Below, in pieces: positions 26,806 through 35,450 of a stretch of 64,000 nt of DNA. The stretch comes from Brucella grignonensis (lineage in GTDB: Bacteria > Pseudomonadota > Alphaproteobacteria > Rhizobiales > Rhizobiaceae): the NCBI RefSeq assembly GCF_002252505.1, contig NZ_NNRL01000163.1, positions 253,981 through 317,980 on the forward strand, read 5' to 3'. Positions within the stretch are counted from its first letter, which is position 1; each line of letters begins with the position of its first letter. The notes below the pieces were generated by a model. It searched no databases. It saw nothing but the letters and a program-made list of their open reading frames with translations, and had not been told where the DNA came from. The position numbers and the translations under genes are program-made.

Positions 26806-27303
26806 ATGCATTTAACCGGCTATGGCGAAAACTTTGTACGCACCGACCGATCAAGTCAGTTCTATCGCGGTCATCAGCTGGCCACGGCGCAGGATATTGG
26901 CGATCAGGTCAATGTCGATGTGAAGGATGGGATTTGCTACGACATTACCGCCTATATGCGGTTCTTGCTGGGCGCGGGTATTTCCGAGCACACATTGCGC
27001 GGTACGTCCGGACAGAACTGGATTCCTTTGCTGAATTTCAAAGCCGGAGAGCTGTGGAACGGCTATTCAGCTCTGCCCTATGGGCGAGCAATCGGCTTCT
27101 ATGATGTCAGAGCCGGGCACATATTCCATTCGGCTATTGCCATTGGTGACGTTTTTATCAGAAGCGTGAATGGTGGTGCTTTGGGGCAAAACTGGAACGA
27201 AAAAATCGATCTGGCGAAGGTGTTGCCTTACTCATGCAGAAATCGCGATGGCAGCTTCAATTTCCAGAAAAAGGTTATTATTGTTTATATTTCAAAGGTT
27301 TGA
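26806..27303 (+). CDS. Orphan protein with possible Cys/His peptidase-like motifs
   Basis: 165 residues, no recognised family, no signal peptide. Two blocks resemble papain-like or NlpC/CHAP-type enzymes: DGICYDITAYMRFLLG with C44 at the start of a helix, and GHIFHSAIAIGDVFIRSVNG with H105 or H108 at the start of a strand, followed by N123. This resemblance is a guess by eye. Two ATGs are adjacent (26803, 26806); GGAGG at 26795-26799 is better spaced for the second. Just upstream is a short tandem repeat (CTGATCTGC CTGATCTGA). It stands alone between ykvA and phhB and looks somewhat less GC-rich than neighbours, so it may have been acquired. Confidence 0.6.
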   Translation: MHLTGYGENFVRTDRSSQFYRGHQLATAQDIGDQVNVDVKDGICYDITAYMRFLLGAGISEHTLRGTSGQNWIPLLNFKAGELWNGYSALPYGRAIGFYDVRAGHIFHSAIAIGDVFIRSVNGGALGQNWNEKIDLAKVLPYSCRNRDGSFNFQKKVIIVYISKV

Positions 27304-27309
27304 ATAGAT

Positions 27310-27600
27310 TCAAGCCAATGCATTCATCTTGCGCGCAAGCTTGATATCAAGTTCCGTGATACCGTTTTCGCTGTGGGTCGAAAGTGTAACATCGACACGA
27401 TTATAGACATTGAACCATTCCGGGTGGTGGTCGAGCTTTTCGGCGTGAAGTGCTGCGCGCGTCATGAAGCCGAAAGCCGCATTGAAATCCTTGAACTTGA
27501 AAGTTTTTTGGATCGCTTCGCGCCCTTCGACTTTCTGCCAGCCTTCAAGGTCAGTGAGCGCTTCTTTGAGTTCGTCTTCTGTCAGCCTGTTGCGTGCCAT
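27310..27600 (-). CDS. phhB: 4a-hydroxytetrahydrobiopterin dehydratase (PhhB/PCD)
   Basis: 96 residues, full length. The family motif with three conserved His and a Pro/Trp is present: [20 protein letters not shown], then TLSTHSENG. It dehydrates the 4a-carbinolamine formed by phenylalanine hydroxylase, or acts in molybdopterin/other pterin metabolism. It overlaps nothing and is convergent with the orphan gene; its start is 57 bases from the divergent phosphatase start. Confidence 0.93.
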   Translation of the reverse strand: MARNRLTEDELKEALTDLEGWQKVEGREAIQKTFKFKDFNAAFGFMTRAALHAEKLDHHPEWFNVYNRVDVTLSTHSENGITELDIKLARKMNALA

Positions 27601-27656
27601 CGTCTTTTGCCTATGTTGGGTCTTTCATATCAGCTTATCATAGCCGCGAGAGTTCC

Positions 27657-28166
27657 GTGACCCATTCAGCCCCGACCAGCATTCTTTTCGTCTGTGCAGG
27701 CAATATCTGCCGTTCACCACTTGCCGAAGGCGTGATGGGCGCTGTGTTGAAACAGCGCCGAATTGATCATGTGCTGATCGATTCGGCAGGCACAAATGGC
27801 TATCACACCGGTGAGGAACCCGATGATCGTTCGATTTGGGTTGCCGCACGCCATGGCCTCGATATCTCGGCACAACGCTGCCGTCAGCTGACCGCCGGTG
27901 ATTTCACGCGCTTTGATCTCATTATGGGGATGGATCACTACAATATGCGGATGATCAGCCAGCGACAGCCTGCAAACGCAAGCGCCCACATCGGACTTTT
28001 CACCGAGATCGCCGAAGGAAAGCCGGTTGAAATCCCCGATCCTTATTATGGCCAGATCGGGGATTTCGAAGAGGTTTACCGGATGGTTCTGGCGTCTTCC
28101 CATGCGTTGGCTGACCAGTTTTGGCGGGAGGCCGCCATCAAAGGCCAGGCTTCTTCAACGATATAA
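27657..28166 (+). CDS. Low-molecular-weight protein-tyrosine phosphatase
   Basis: 169 residues. The P-loop C(X)5R is near the N-terminus: FVCAGNICRSPLAEG. SAGTNGYHTGEEPD and the general-acid loop DPYYGQIGDFEEVY follow. It removes phosphate from phosphotyrosine; in bacteria often linked to polysaccharide regulation. The GTG at 27657 places the P-loop near residue 12 as usual; ATG 27594 would overlap the phhB start. Its 3' end overlaps the convergent thpR gene by 91 bases. Confidence 0.88.
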   Translation: MTHSAPTSILFVCAGNICRSPLAEGVMGAVLKQRRIDHVLIDSAGTNGYHTGEEPDDRSIWVAARHGLDISAQRCRQLTAGDFTRFDLIMGMDHYNMRMISQRQPANASAHIGLFTEIAEGKPVEIPDPYYGQIGDFEEVYRMVLASSHALADQFWREAAIKGQASSTI

Positions 28167-28666
28167 GGTCCACCCCCTACTGAATCGCGTGAAGACATCA
28201 ACACAAAGCGTCCCACTTTGAAGGGCAGAGTCGAAAAATTGCCGCGTGATGAGAGATAATGCACGACATCTTCAATACGTGGATTTCTCAATCGCGCCAA
28301 AGTCACATGGGGTGTAAATTTGCGCGGATCGGCAGGAATGCCGAGCCGTTGGCAAATGCGTTCGATCTCGCCTTGCAATGCATTGAGTTCAGGCGAGGGG
28401 GATACCCCCGCATAAATGCTGTGCGGCTTCTTGGAACCGAAAGCATCAACACCCGACAGGTTGAGCATGAATTCGGGGCGCCGCACGCGATCAAGTGCAT
28501 TGGCAACCTCGTCGGCCACATGGCCTTCCACATCTCCGATAAAACGCAGAGTTATGTGGTAGTTTTCGACATCAATCCAGCGTGCGCCGGGGAGGCCGCC
28601 TCGCAATAACGAGAGCGAAAGCGCGGCGTCGCGCGGGATTTCGAGGGCAGTAAAGAGACGCGGCAT
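28076..28666 (-). CDS. thpR: RNA 2',3'-cyclic phosphodiesterase (LigT/ThpR)
   Basis: 196 residues. The two HxT motifs of 2H phosphoesterases are present: NYHITLRFIG and FTPHVTLARL. The enzyme hydrolyses 2',3'-cyclic phosphate ends of RNA. It is tail-to-tail with the phosphatase gene, and the last 30 codons overlap it. The region after GGGPYIVEEAWPL is poorly conserved in the family, so this tail could have arisen by loss of an earlier stop. Confidence 0.9.
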   Translation of the reverse strand: MPRLFTALEIPRDAALSLSLLRGGLPGARWIDVENYHITLRFIGDVEGHVADEVANALDRVRRPEFMLNLSGVDAFGSKKPHSIYAGVSPSPELNALQGEIERICQRLGIPADPRKFTPHVTLARLRNPRIEDVVHYLSSRGNFSTLPFKVGRFVLMSSRDSVGGGPYIVEEAWPLMAASRQNWSANAWEDARTIR

Positions 28667-28694
28667 AAAGCATCCTCCTCGAATCGTTCTGCGC

Positions 28695-28733
28695 CAGAGC
28701 GTCGTGTGGCCGAAGCCACTGGAGGACGCTCTG
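28695..28733. repeat. Short AGAGCG...CGCTCT hairpin repeat
   Basis: CAGAGCGTC... GGACGCTCTG with inner pairing GTGGC... GCCAC. Located upstream of thpR (28 bases from its start) and downstream of the esterase gene. Confidence 0.55.
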
Positions 28734-28850
28734 AGTTAGAGTGCCTGTACATCGATCATCAAAAAAACGAATCTTTTTCCCTCACCGATGCAACTCTCAG
28801 CGAATCATTCTTCGTTGTTTTGAGCAAGCTGTTTATGCCTCCCGATTGTG

Positions 28851-29567
28851 TCAGCCGCCGGATGTCCCCGTCTTTTGTGTGTCTTTCAGGTTTTTCTCGA
28901 TTATGGGCAAAAACTTTGCAACCATGGTTTCAACCCCTTTCTCATTGGGATGCATGCCATCTTGCAGCAACAGTCCTTTCTGTGTGGCAACGCCATCGAG
29001 GAAAAACGGATAAAGCGGCACGCCATATTTCTGGGCGAGTCTGGGGTAGATCGGATTGAATTTGTCGGCGTAATCCTTGCCCATGTTGGGTGGCGCCATC
29101 ATGCCCGCGAGGATAACGGAGATGCCGCGTGTCTTGAGACGCGACAGCATTTCATCGAGATTTTTCTCGGTAATGTCAGGTGAAATTCCCCGCAACGCAT
29201 CATTGGCACCAAGTTCAAGGATCACCAGATCAGTGCCGTCGGGGATTGACCAGTCGATGCGGGCAAGACCACCGGTGGTGGTGTCGCCGGATACGCCTGC
29301 ATTTTCGATACTGACTTCATAACCCTTATCGTCGAGCGCTTTTTCAAGCTGCTGGGGAAAGGCGGCATTGGAAGGCAGAAGATATCCCGCCATCAAACTA
29401 TCACCGAAGCCGACAATTTTTACCTGTGCGAGCTGTTCGGTTGGCAGTGCATCTTCGAGCCCTGTCGGCTCCTCCTGCGCATTTGCGGCAGGCAAGCTTG
29501 CGGCAAGAAAAGATCCAACTATCGCAAAAATCGACAGCCATGCCGGGATCGAGAGTTTGAAACGCAT
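28851..29567 (-). CDS. SGNH/GDSL arylesterase, TesA type
   Basis: 238 residues. Signal peptide (IFAIVGSFLAASLPAANA). SGNH blocks: VGFGDSLMAGY (catalytic Ser), SGDTTTGG, LELGANDALRG (Asn) and LLQDGMHPNEKG (Asp/His). It is a periplasmic or secreted esterase/lysophospholipase/thioesterase I-like enzyme. Divergent from the YbbA/YbbP-type ABC genes, the same arrangement as tesA-ybbAP in Escherichia coli. The ATG at 29567 is preferred over a TTG three codons upstream. Confidence 0.9.
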   Translation of the reverse strand: MRFKLSIPAWLSIFAIVGSFLAASLPAANAQEEPTGLEDALPTEQLAQVKIVGFGDSLMAGYLLPSNAAFPQQLEKALDDKGYEVSIENAGVSGDTTTGGLARIDWSIPDGTDLVILELGANDALRGISPDITEKNLDEMLSRLKTRGISVILAGMMAPPNMGKDYADKFNPIYPRLAQKYGVPLYPFFLDGVATQKGLLLQDGMHPNEKGVETMVAKFLPIIEKNLKDTQKTGTSGG

Positions 29568-29710
29568 TGTCAGCAACCCATATCTAGCAACAAGGTAGGA
29601 AAATCACCCGAAGAACTTCTCCTCGGACTTCTCTTCAATTTCTGGCGCAAAACAAGTTCAATTTTGTGGCGCGCTTTGGCTCTTCAATATTCATATAGGA
29701 AGAAAAACGC

Positions 29711-30451
29711 GTGACGGAACAGGTGACTCCCCCGATTTTTGCCCCGATTATCGAGCTTGAGAACGTTCATCTGACGCTTGGACATGCAGCCTCATCGGTC
29801 CATGTCCTCAAGGGCGTTTCACTTTCAATCGCCCAGGGACGGTCTGTCGGCATTGTGGGACCATCGGGTTCGGGCAAGTCCACGCTTTTGATGGTTCTGG
29901 CGGGTCTCGAGCACGTCGATAACGGAAGTGTGAAGATCGCAGGCGAGACAATCAGCAAAATGACCGAGGATCAGGCGGCAGCTTTTCGCGGCGCCAATAT
30001 CGGGATCGTGTTCCAGTCTTTCCACCTCATACCCAATATGACAGCACTGGAAAATGTTGCCGTGCCTCTGGAACTTGCAGGGCGCAAGGACGCCTTTGAA
30101 GTGGCCGAACGGGAGCTGATCGCTGTCGGCCTCGGCGAACGCCTCACGCATTATCCTTCAGAGCTTTCAGGTGGTGAGCAGCAGCGCGTGGCAATTGCCC
30201 GCGCGCTTGCGCCAAGCCCGAAAATCCTGATTGCGGATGAGCCGACAGGAAATCTCGATACAGCCACAGGTCGCCAGATTGCCGATCTGCTGTTTTCCAA
30301 GCAACGCGAAAACGGTCTGACCATGGTGCTGGTTACGCATGATCCTTCTCTGGCTGCACGCTGCGATCATGAGATTCCAGTGCGTTCGGGACGTATTGAG
30401 GTGTCTCACGCGGATGCTGTCATCCTCGAAAAAGCGGCGGCTGGCGTATGA
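29711..30451 (+). CDS. ABC transporter ATP-binding protein, YbbA/LolD type
   Basis: 246 residues. Walker A GPSGSGKST, Q-loop, signature LSGGEQQRVAIARAL and Walker B ILIADEPTGNLD with the GNLD typical of the LolD/MacB/YbbA class, which couples ATP hydrolysis to mechanical or lipoprotein/lipid extraction. The start is a GTG at 29711 with AGGA upstream. The stop overlaps the ATG of the permease (ATGA), so the two are an operon. Confidence 0.93.
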   Translation: MTEQVTPPIFAPIIELENVHLTLGHAASSVHVLKGVSLSIAQGRSVGIVGPSGSGKSTLLMVLAGLEHVDNGSVKIAGETISKMTEDQAAAFRGANIGIVFQSFHLIPNMTALENVAVPLELAGRKDAFEVAERELIAVGLGERLTHYPSELSGGEQQRVAIARALAPSPKILIADEPTGNLDTATGRQIADLLFSKQRENGLTMVLVTHDPSLAARCDHEIPVRSGRIEVSHADAVILEKAAAGV

Positions 30452-32997
30452 GTTTTACGAAATCCTTTTCTCTGGCGCTGCGTTTTGCATTGCGCGAAAT
30501 GCGCGGTGGCTTGTCCGGGTTTTATATTTTCCTCGCCTGTATCGCACTGGGCGTTGCAGCCATTGGCGGTGTGAATTCCGTCGCGCGTTCTGTCAGTACA
30601 GGCATCGCTTCGGAAGGTCAGAGCATTCTTGGCGGTGACCTGAGCTTTGCGCTTAATCAACGAGAGGCAAGCGCAGATGAGCGTGCCTTTATCGAGCAGC
30701 AAGGCCGCTTTGCTGAAAGTGCCACCATGCGTTCCATGGCGCGCATACCGGATGGCACCGATCAATCGCTCGTGGAAGTTAAGGCAGTAGATGCCGCCTA
30801 TCCGCTTTATGGTGAGCTGAAAGTACAACCTCAGCAGTCGCTTGCGGATATGACTAAAGAACAAGATGGCGTCTATGGAGCTGCGGTCAGTCAGGATTTT
30901 CTCAATCGAATGGGCTTGTCGCTAGGTGCGAAAGTGCTGCTTGGCTCTTCAACATTTGAATTGCGGGCACTGATTGAAAGCGAACCTGATCTTCTGTCGT
31001 CGGGCTTTAATTTCGCGCCGCGCTTTCTGGTCTCGATGGATGGTCTTCGTGCTTCCGGTCTCATTCAGCCAGGAAGTCTGGTCGATCATATCTATAAGGT
31101 CGCGTTGCCGGATGGCTCGTCGGATGCGGCAATCGCCCAACTGCGTGAGCGGGCAGGTGTCGATTTTCCGGATGCAGGCTGGAATATTCGTTCGCGCGCC
31201 AATGCCGCACCAGCACTGAGCGCCAATATCGAGCGTTTCTCGCAGTTTCTTACGCTGGTCGGATTGACTGCTTTGATCGTTGGTGGTGTCGGGGTAGCCA
31301 ATGCCGTTCGTGCCTATCTCGACGGCAAGCGCGGCGTGATTGCGACCTTCAAGTCATTGGGTGCGCCTGCGCGTTTTGCCGTGCTGGTCTATCTGGTGCA
31401 GATCATGGTGATCGGCCTCATCGGCATCGCTGTCGGACTGGTTCTGGCGGCAATCATGCCCTTTGCGGCGGCGGCAGCGCTCGCCAATTATTTGCCTGTC
31501 GCAGGTGGCGGCGGGTTTTTCCCGGATGCACTTGCGCTTGCCGCTGTCTTCGGTCTGATCACAACGCTGGCCTTTGCAATCATACCGCTGGGCCGCGCGC
31601 GTAATATTCCGGCCACAGCCCTTTTCCGCGAGCAGGGTTTTGAGCAGCGTGGTCTGCCACCATTCCTTTATCTCAGTCTCGCCGTGCTGCTGATTGCGGC
31701 TTTGGCGGGTCTTGCACTTTATGTCGCTTATGACAGGCGGATTGCGGCGATCTTCATCGTCTCGTCGATTGCTGCCTTTGGTGTTCTGCGGCTGGTTGCC
31801 GACGGTATTCGTTGGCTTGCCCGCCGCGCACCGCGCGTACGTTCAACGGCTGTTCGCCTTGCGGTCGGCAATATTCATCGTCCCGGCGCGTTGACGCCTT
31901 CGGTGGTTCTTTCGCTCGGTCTCGGTCTTACACTGATGGTGGCAATTGCACTGATTGACGGCAATCTGCGTCGCCAGGTTACAGAAAATATTCCGGCGCA
32001 GGCGCCCGATTTCTTTTTTGTCGATATCCAGAACAAGGATATTGGCGATTTCACCAAGCTTGTGAGCGGTATCGTACCGGATGGTAAACTCACCTCCGGT
32101 CCGATGCTGCGTGGGCGTATTGTGGCCTTTAACGGCACCAATATACGCGACATGACCATTCCGCCGGAAGCTGCATGGGTGTTGCGCGGCGACCGCGGTA
32201 TCACCTTTGCAGACAAGGTTCCTGAAAACTCGACGCTTACAGAGGGTGCTTGGTGGCCAGCGGATTATAGCGGCGAGCCATTGGTGTCTTTTGCAGAACG
32301 TGAAGGCAAAGAACTGGGCCTGAAGCTTGGCGATACGGTCACGGTCAATGTGCTTGGTCGCAATATCAATGCTAAGATAGCGAGCTTCCGGCAATTGCAA
32401 TGGGAAACGCTGGCGATGAATTTCGTCATGGTTTTCTCGCCGAACACCTTTGCCGGTGCACCTGCCACATGGCTTGCGACGCTGACCATTCCTGATGGGC
32501 AGAAGAATTTGGCGCCGGATGTTCTGCGACAGGTTACGAAAACTTGGCCAGCGGTCACCACTGTCAGCGTGACGGACGCGCTTGATGTCGCCAACAATTT
32601 GATCAGCCAGCTTGCAACTGCAATTCGTGCGGCTGCATCCATAGCGCTTGCGGCTTCGGTGCTGGTGCTTGGTGGGGCCTTGGCTGCGGGCAATCGTGCC
32701 CGTGTTCACGATGCCGTTGTGCTCAAAACGCTGGGCGCCACGCGGGGTACGCTCATTGCCGCCTATATTGTCGAATATATGCTGCTCGGGCTTGCAACAG
32801 CCATGTTTGCGCTGGTCGCAGGAAGTGCTGCCGGTTGGTATGTGGTGGTGGAAGTGATGAAGCTCAAAGCACAGTTCCTGCCGGATGTTGCTCTGATGAC
32901 AGTCGCTGTTGCACTGGTCCTCACCGTCGGTTTCGGTCTTGCTGGAACATGGCGGGTGTTGGGTCAGAAACCTGCAGCTGTGCTCCGAACCATATGA
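30448..32997 (+). CDS. ABC transporter permease, YbbP/FtsX type
   Basis: 849 residues. Layout: N-terminal membrane helix (GFYIFLACIALGVAAIGGVN), a large periplasmic domain (about 60-260), three to four helices of the first FtsX domain (265-410), another pair, a second periplasmic domain and a C-terminal FtsX domain (about 720-849) with AVVLKTLGATRGTL. Together with the ATPase it probably transports or extracts lipids/lipoproteins or regulates envelope enzymes; the esterase gene divergently adjacent supports an envelope role. Substrate unknown. Confidence 0.92.
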   Translation: MSFTKSFSLALRFALREMRGGLSGFYIFLACIALGVAAIGGVNSVARSVSTGIASEGQSILGGDLSFALNQREASADERAFIEQQGRFAESATMRSMARIPDGTDQSLVEVKAVDAAYPLYGELKVQPQQSLADMTKEQDGVYGAAVSQDFLNRMGLSLGAKVLLGSSTFELRALIESEPDLLSSGFNFAPRFLVSMDGLRASGLIQPGSLVDHIYKVALPDGSSDAAIAQLRERAGVDFPDAGWNIRSRANAAPALSANIERFSQFLTLVGLTALIVGGVGVANAVRAYLDGKRGVIATFKSLGAPARFAVLVYLVQIMVIGLIGIAVGLVLAAIMPFAAAAALANYLPVAGGGGFFPDALALAAVFGLITTLAFAIIPLGRARNIPATALFREQGFEQRGLPPFLYLSLAVLLIAALAGLALYVAYDRRIAAIFIVSSIAAFGVLRLVADGIRWLARRAPRVRSTAVRLAVGNIHRPGALTPSVVLSLGLGLTLMVAIALIDGNLRRQVTENIPAQAPDFFFVDIQNKDIGDFTKLVSGIVPDGKLTSGPMLRGRIVAFNGTNIRDMTIPPEAAWVLRGDRGITFADKVPENSTLTEGAWWPADYSGEPLVSFAEREGKELGLKLGDTVTVNVLGRNINAKIASFRQLQWETLAMNFVMVFSPNTFAGAPATWLATLTIPDGQKNLAPDVLRQVTKTWPAVTTVSVTDALDVANNLISQLATAIRAAASIALAASVLVLGGALAAGNRARVHDAVVLKTLGATRGTLIAAYIVEYMLLGLATAMFALVAGSAAGWYVVVEVMKLKAQFLPDVALMTVAVALVLTVGFGLAGTWRVLGQKPAAVLRTI

Positions 32998-33240
32998 ACC
33001 ATTTGTAATGTTTGGATCAGAATTGGGCTAAATTCCGGCTAAATGGTTGGATAGCATGGAGAATATGTTTCGCTTTTCAAGCTGTCTCATCACGATTTTT
33101 TACAGGTAGTACTTGTAGGGCAGCTCTGAAATGCCCATAATAAACGCAGGCATGCTGGGGTCCCGCCAGCGGCGCCTGGGAGCGGCTCGAAAAGAGCCTG
33201 ACCTCGACACCGGACGGGACAAGGCAAGAGGATTTAAGTC

Positions 33241-34023
33241 ATGGCTGACTTTCGCAATATTCAGGCACAGCAGAGGCCGGTAGGTGGCGCTCGCGTTGGT
33301 GCCGACATCGATCAGGGCCTCCGCAGCTATATGCTGGGCGTCTACAACATGATGGCAATTGGTCTGGTTGTTACCGGCCTTGCTGCCTTGGCCGTTTCTT
33401 CGCTTGCAACCACAACGGATCCGTCCGCTGCTGTTGCACAGATGTCGAACGGCAAGATGCTCACCGCACTTGGTGCAGCCCTTTACACGTCTCCGCTGCG
33501 CTGGGTGGTCATGCTTGCACCGCTCGCAGCAGTGTTTTTCCTGAGTTTCCGTATCGAACGTCTGTCGGTTTCGACCGCGAACGCCGTATTCTGGGGTTAT
33601 GCAGCTCTCGTCGGTCTGTCGTTGTCGTCGATCTTCTTGGTCTATACCGGCCAGAGCGTCGTGCGTACCTTCTTCGTAACGGCCGCTTCCTTCGGCGCGC
33701 TCTCGCTTTATGGTTACACGACCAAGCGTGATCTTTCCGCAATGGGTTCGTTCCTGATGATGGGCCTGTTCGGCCTGATCATCGCCTCTGTGGTCAACAT
33801 CTTCCTTGGTTCCACCGCGCTGCAGTTCGCAATCTCGGTGATTGGTGTTCTGATCTTCGCAGGCCTCACCGCCTACGACACACAGTCGATCAAGGAAATG
33901 TACTACGAAGGCGATGCTTCGGACACGCAGGGCCGCAAGATCGTGATGGGCGCACTGCGTCTCTATCTCGACTTCATCAACATGTTCATGTTCCTGCTGC
34001 AGTTCATGGGTAACCGTGACTAA
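33241..34023 (+). CDS. Bax inhibitor-1/YccA-family membrane protein
   Basis: 260 residues with seven hydrophobic segments. BI-1 family features: GVYNMMAIGLVVTGLAALAV at helix 1, helix 6-7 TAYDTQSIKEMYYEGDASD (the acidic residues of the proton/calcium sensor) and LRLYLDFINMFMFLLQFMG at the C-terminus. These proteins are calcium/proton leak channels or membrane-protein quality-control partners. AGAGGA precedes the start. The 242-base leader region contains a small hairpin (GGCTC-GAAAA-GAGCC) but no recognised element. A bidirectional-looking terminator follows. Confidence 0.92.
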   Translation: MADFRNIQAQQRPVGGARVGADIDQGLRSYMLGVYNMMAIGLVVTGLAALAVSSLATTTDPSAAVAQMSNGKMLTALGAALYTSPLRWVVMLAPLAAVFFLSFRIERLSVSTANAVFWGYAALVGLSLSSIFLVYTGQSVVRTFFVTAASFGALSLYGYTTKRDLSAMGSFLMMGLFGLIIASVVNIFLGSTALQFAISVIGVLIFAGLTAYDTQSIKEMYYEGDASDTQGRKIVMGALRLYLDFINMFMFLLQFMGNRD

Positions 34024-34041
34024 TCAGTCCGAACTGAGAAT

Positions 34042-34072
34042 AAAAAAGGGCAGCGGAGACGCTGCCCTTTTT
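34042..34072 (+). terminator. Terminator after the BI-1 gene
   Basis: GGGCAGCG-GAGA-CGCTGCCC (34048-34067), preceded by A6 and followed by T5. Confidence 0.9.
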
Positions 34073-34139
34073 GCTTTTCAATCGCGCGACTTCGGGGCAT
34101 GTTGAAGGCGTAATCTGAACCCGACCTCTGGCTTATGAC

Positions 34140-34679
34140 ATGCCCCATATCCGCGATTTTCAACCCACCGATATCGATGCCATCACCGCAATTTACACAG
34201 AGGCTGTGTTGAACGGTTCCGGTTCGTATGACATCGAACCGCCTACCGTTGAAGCGATGAAAACTCGCTTCGATGCGTTTGTCGAACAAGGATTTCCAAT
34301 TCTTGTCGCGGAAGAGAATGGGCTGGTGTTGGGATACGCCTATATCAGCTACTTCCGTACTCGGCCTGCCTATCGCTGGCTTGCAGAAGATTCGATCTAT
34401 ATCGCGCCGGATGCCAAGGGGAAGGGCGTTGGCAAGCTTCTGCTTGGCGAGCTTATCAAGCGTGCGACCGCGTTGGGCTTCAGACAATTGCTTGCAGTGG
34501 TTGGTGATGGCGAGCACAACATCGGCTCGTTGAAGCTGCATGAGAGCCTCGGCTTCACCCATAGCGGACGTATTCAGGGTTCAGGCTTCAAGCATGGACG
34601 CTGGCTCGATACGGTCCTCATGCAATTGCCGCTCAACGGTGGCTGCACAGCCGATCCGGGTGAAGTGCCCCTCACTTAG
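34140..34679 (+). CDS. GNAT N-acetyltransferase, phosphinothricin/methionine-sulfoximine type
   Basis: 179 residues. Strand-helix layout of GNAT with the acetyl-CoA loop APDAKGKGVGKLLL and the class features SYDIEPPTVEAM, YISYFRTRPAYRW and ESLGFTHSGRI. It transfers acetyl from acetyl-CoA to an amino group of a small molecule such as phosphinothricin or methionine sulfoximine. The stop codon TAG at 34677-34679 is the first three bases of a palindromic repeat, so the insertion of the repeat may have set the C-terminus. Confidence 0.87.
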   Translation: MPHIRDFQPTDIDAITAIYTEAVLNGSGSYDIEPPTVEAMKTRFDAFVEQGFPILVAEENGLVLGYAYISYFRTRPAYRWLAEDSIYIAPDAKGKGVGKLLLGELIKRATALGFRQLLAVVGDGEHNIGSLKLHESLGFTHSGRIQGSGFKHGRWLDTVLMQLPLNGGCTADPGEVPLT

Positions 34680-34776
34680 AGCGCCAATCTGATTGGATCA
34701 GATCGGCGCTCTAAATATTTCTTTTAACGCGCATCTTTGTCCGAAAACCGTTTCACACTTTTCGGGATGTGCTCTA
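34677..34776. repeat. Palindromic intergenic repeat, reverse orientation
   Basis: Starts TAGAGCGCCAATCTGATTGG (hairpin with ATCGGCGCTCTA) and continues through the GCGCATCTTTGTCCG and AACCGTTTCACACTTTTCGG blocks to GTGCTCTA. It is nearly the reverse complement of the 2196-2289 unit and very similar to 49900-50002. Confidence 0.8.
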
Positions 34777-35042
34777 GGGCCTGTGGGGAATTAGTTTTGA
34801 AGCGTGGTATGGATGAAAATAGCACAGGTTTAGGAGCAAAGCCGAAGGTGGAGTGGTTCTCCATCGAGGCTTTGCGACGCGAAGCTGGGCCATTTTCACC
34901 ATATCCCTTTAGGACGTGGCGGATTTTCTCTATGAATGCGTCGAACAGCCCTTGTGGAGATACACTCCACGCCGTCCTGTTCTCCTGTTCAGAAACAAAA
35001 TCCGTCTCACGCCACGCCCAAAACCTAATTCCCCACAGACCC
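34777..35042. mobile_element. MITE-like element with 18-bp terminal inverted repeats
   Basis: 266 bp bounded by GGGCCTGTGGGGAATTAG on the left (34777-34794) and CTAATTCCCCACAGACCC on the right (35025-35042), complementary with one mismatch. TA flanks both ends (34775-34776 and 35043-35044), consistent with a TA target duplication. It contains no plausible transposase; the 102-codon frame that crosses it has no family similarity. It is most likely a non-autonomous derivative of an IS630 or IS5 (IS427 group) element. It lies between a palindromic repeat and the DUF2794 stop codon. Confidence 0.8.
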
Positions 35043-35045
35043 TAA

Positions 35046-35450
35046 TCAATTATCGACCAGCTTGAGGCTTTTATCGAAAACACGGAGCACACGCTCCAGT
35101 TCGTGCCCGCGTTTCAAAATGAGCCCGCTTGCAGCAATCACAGAATAGGCCCCCTGTTTCTGCGCGAGCTTGGGGTTCTTTTCCACGCGGAACAGCGGAA
35201 CCTCGCTGGCCCGCCGGAAGATCGAGAACACCGCTCTATCGGCCAGATGATCAATCGCATAGTCGCGCCACGCACCTGTGGCGACCATACGACCATAAAT
35301 ATTCAGGATTTTACCAAGTTCGTGTCTGTCAAAACTGACGGTGGGAGAAGGCGGACGTGATTGCGCTAAAGGAACAATTTTGGGCGTCGCCGATGGATGA
35401 GAAGGCGAATGCGAAGACTTATCTTCATTCGCAGCGCTTGGTATGTCCAT
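35046..35450 (-). CDS. DUF2794 protein
   Basis: 134 residues. After a Ser/Pro-rich, probably disordered N-terminus of 35 residues comes the DUF2794 core: VSFDRHELGKILNIYGRMVA, then GAWRDYAIDHL, AVFSIFRRASEVPLFRVEKN and QGAYSVIAASGLILKRGHEL. Conserved in alphaproteobacteria; function unknown. The MITE-like element ends 3 bases beyond the stop codon, so the coding sequence is intact. Confidence 0.88.
   Translation of the reverse strand: MDIPSAANEDKSSHSPSHPSATPKIVPLAQSRPPSPTVSFDRHELGKILNIYGRMVATGAWRDYAIDHLADRAVFSIFRRASEVPLFRVEKNPKLAQKQGAYSVIAASGLILKRGHELERVLRVFDKSLKLVDN

Noticed and set aside
30448-32997. Possible LolCE lipoprotein-release permease
   Set aside because: Length (849) and two FtsX domains in one chain fit YbbP rather than LolC or LolE.
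34737-35045. 102-codon frame crossing the repeat and the MITE-like element
   Set aside because: Begins inside a palindromic repeat and continues through non-coding mobile DNA; no transposase similarity.
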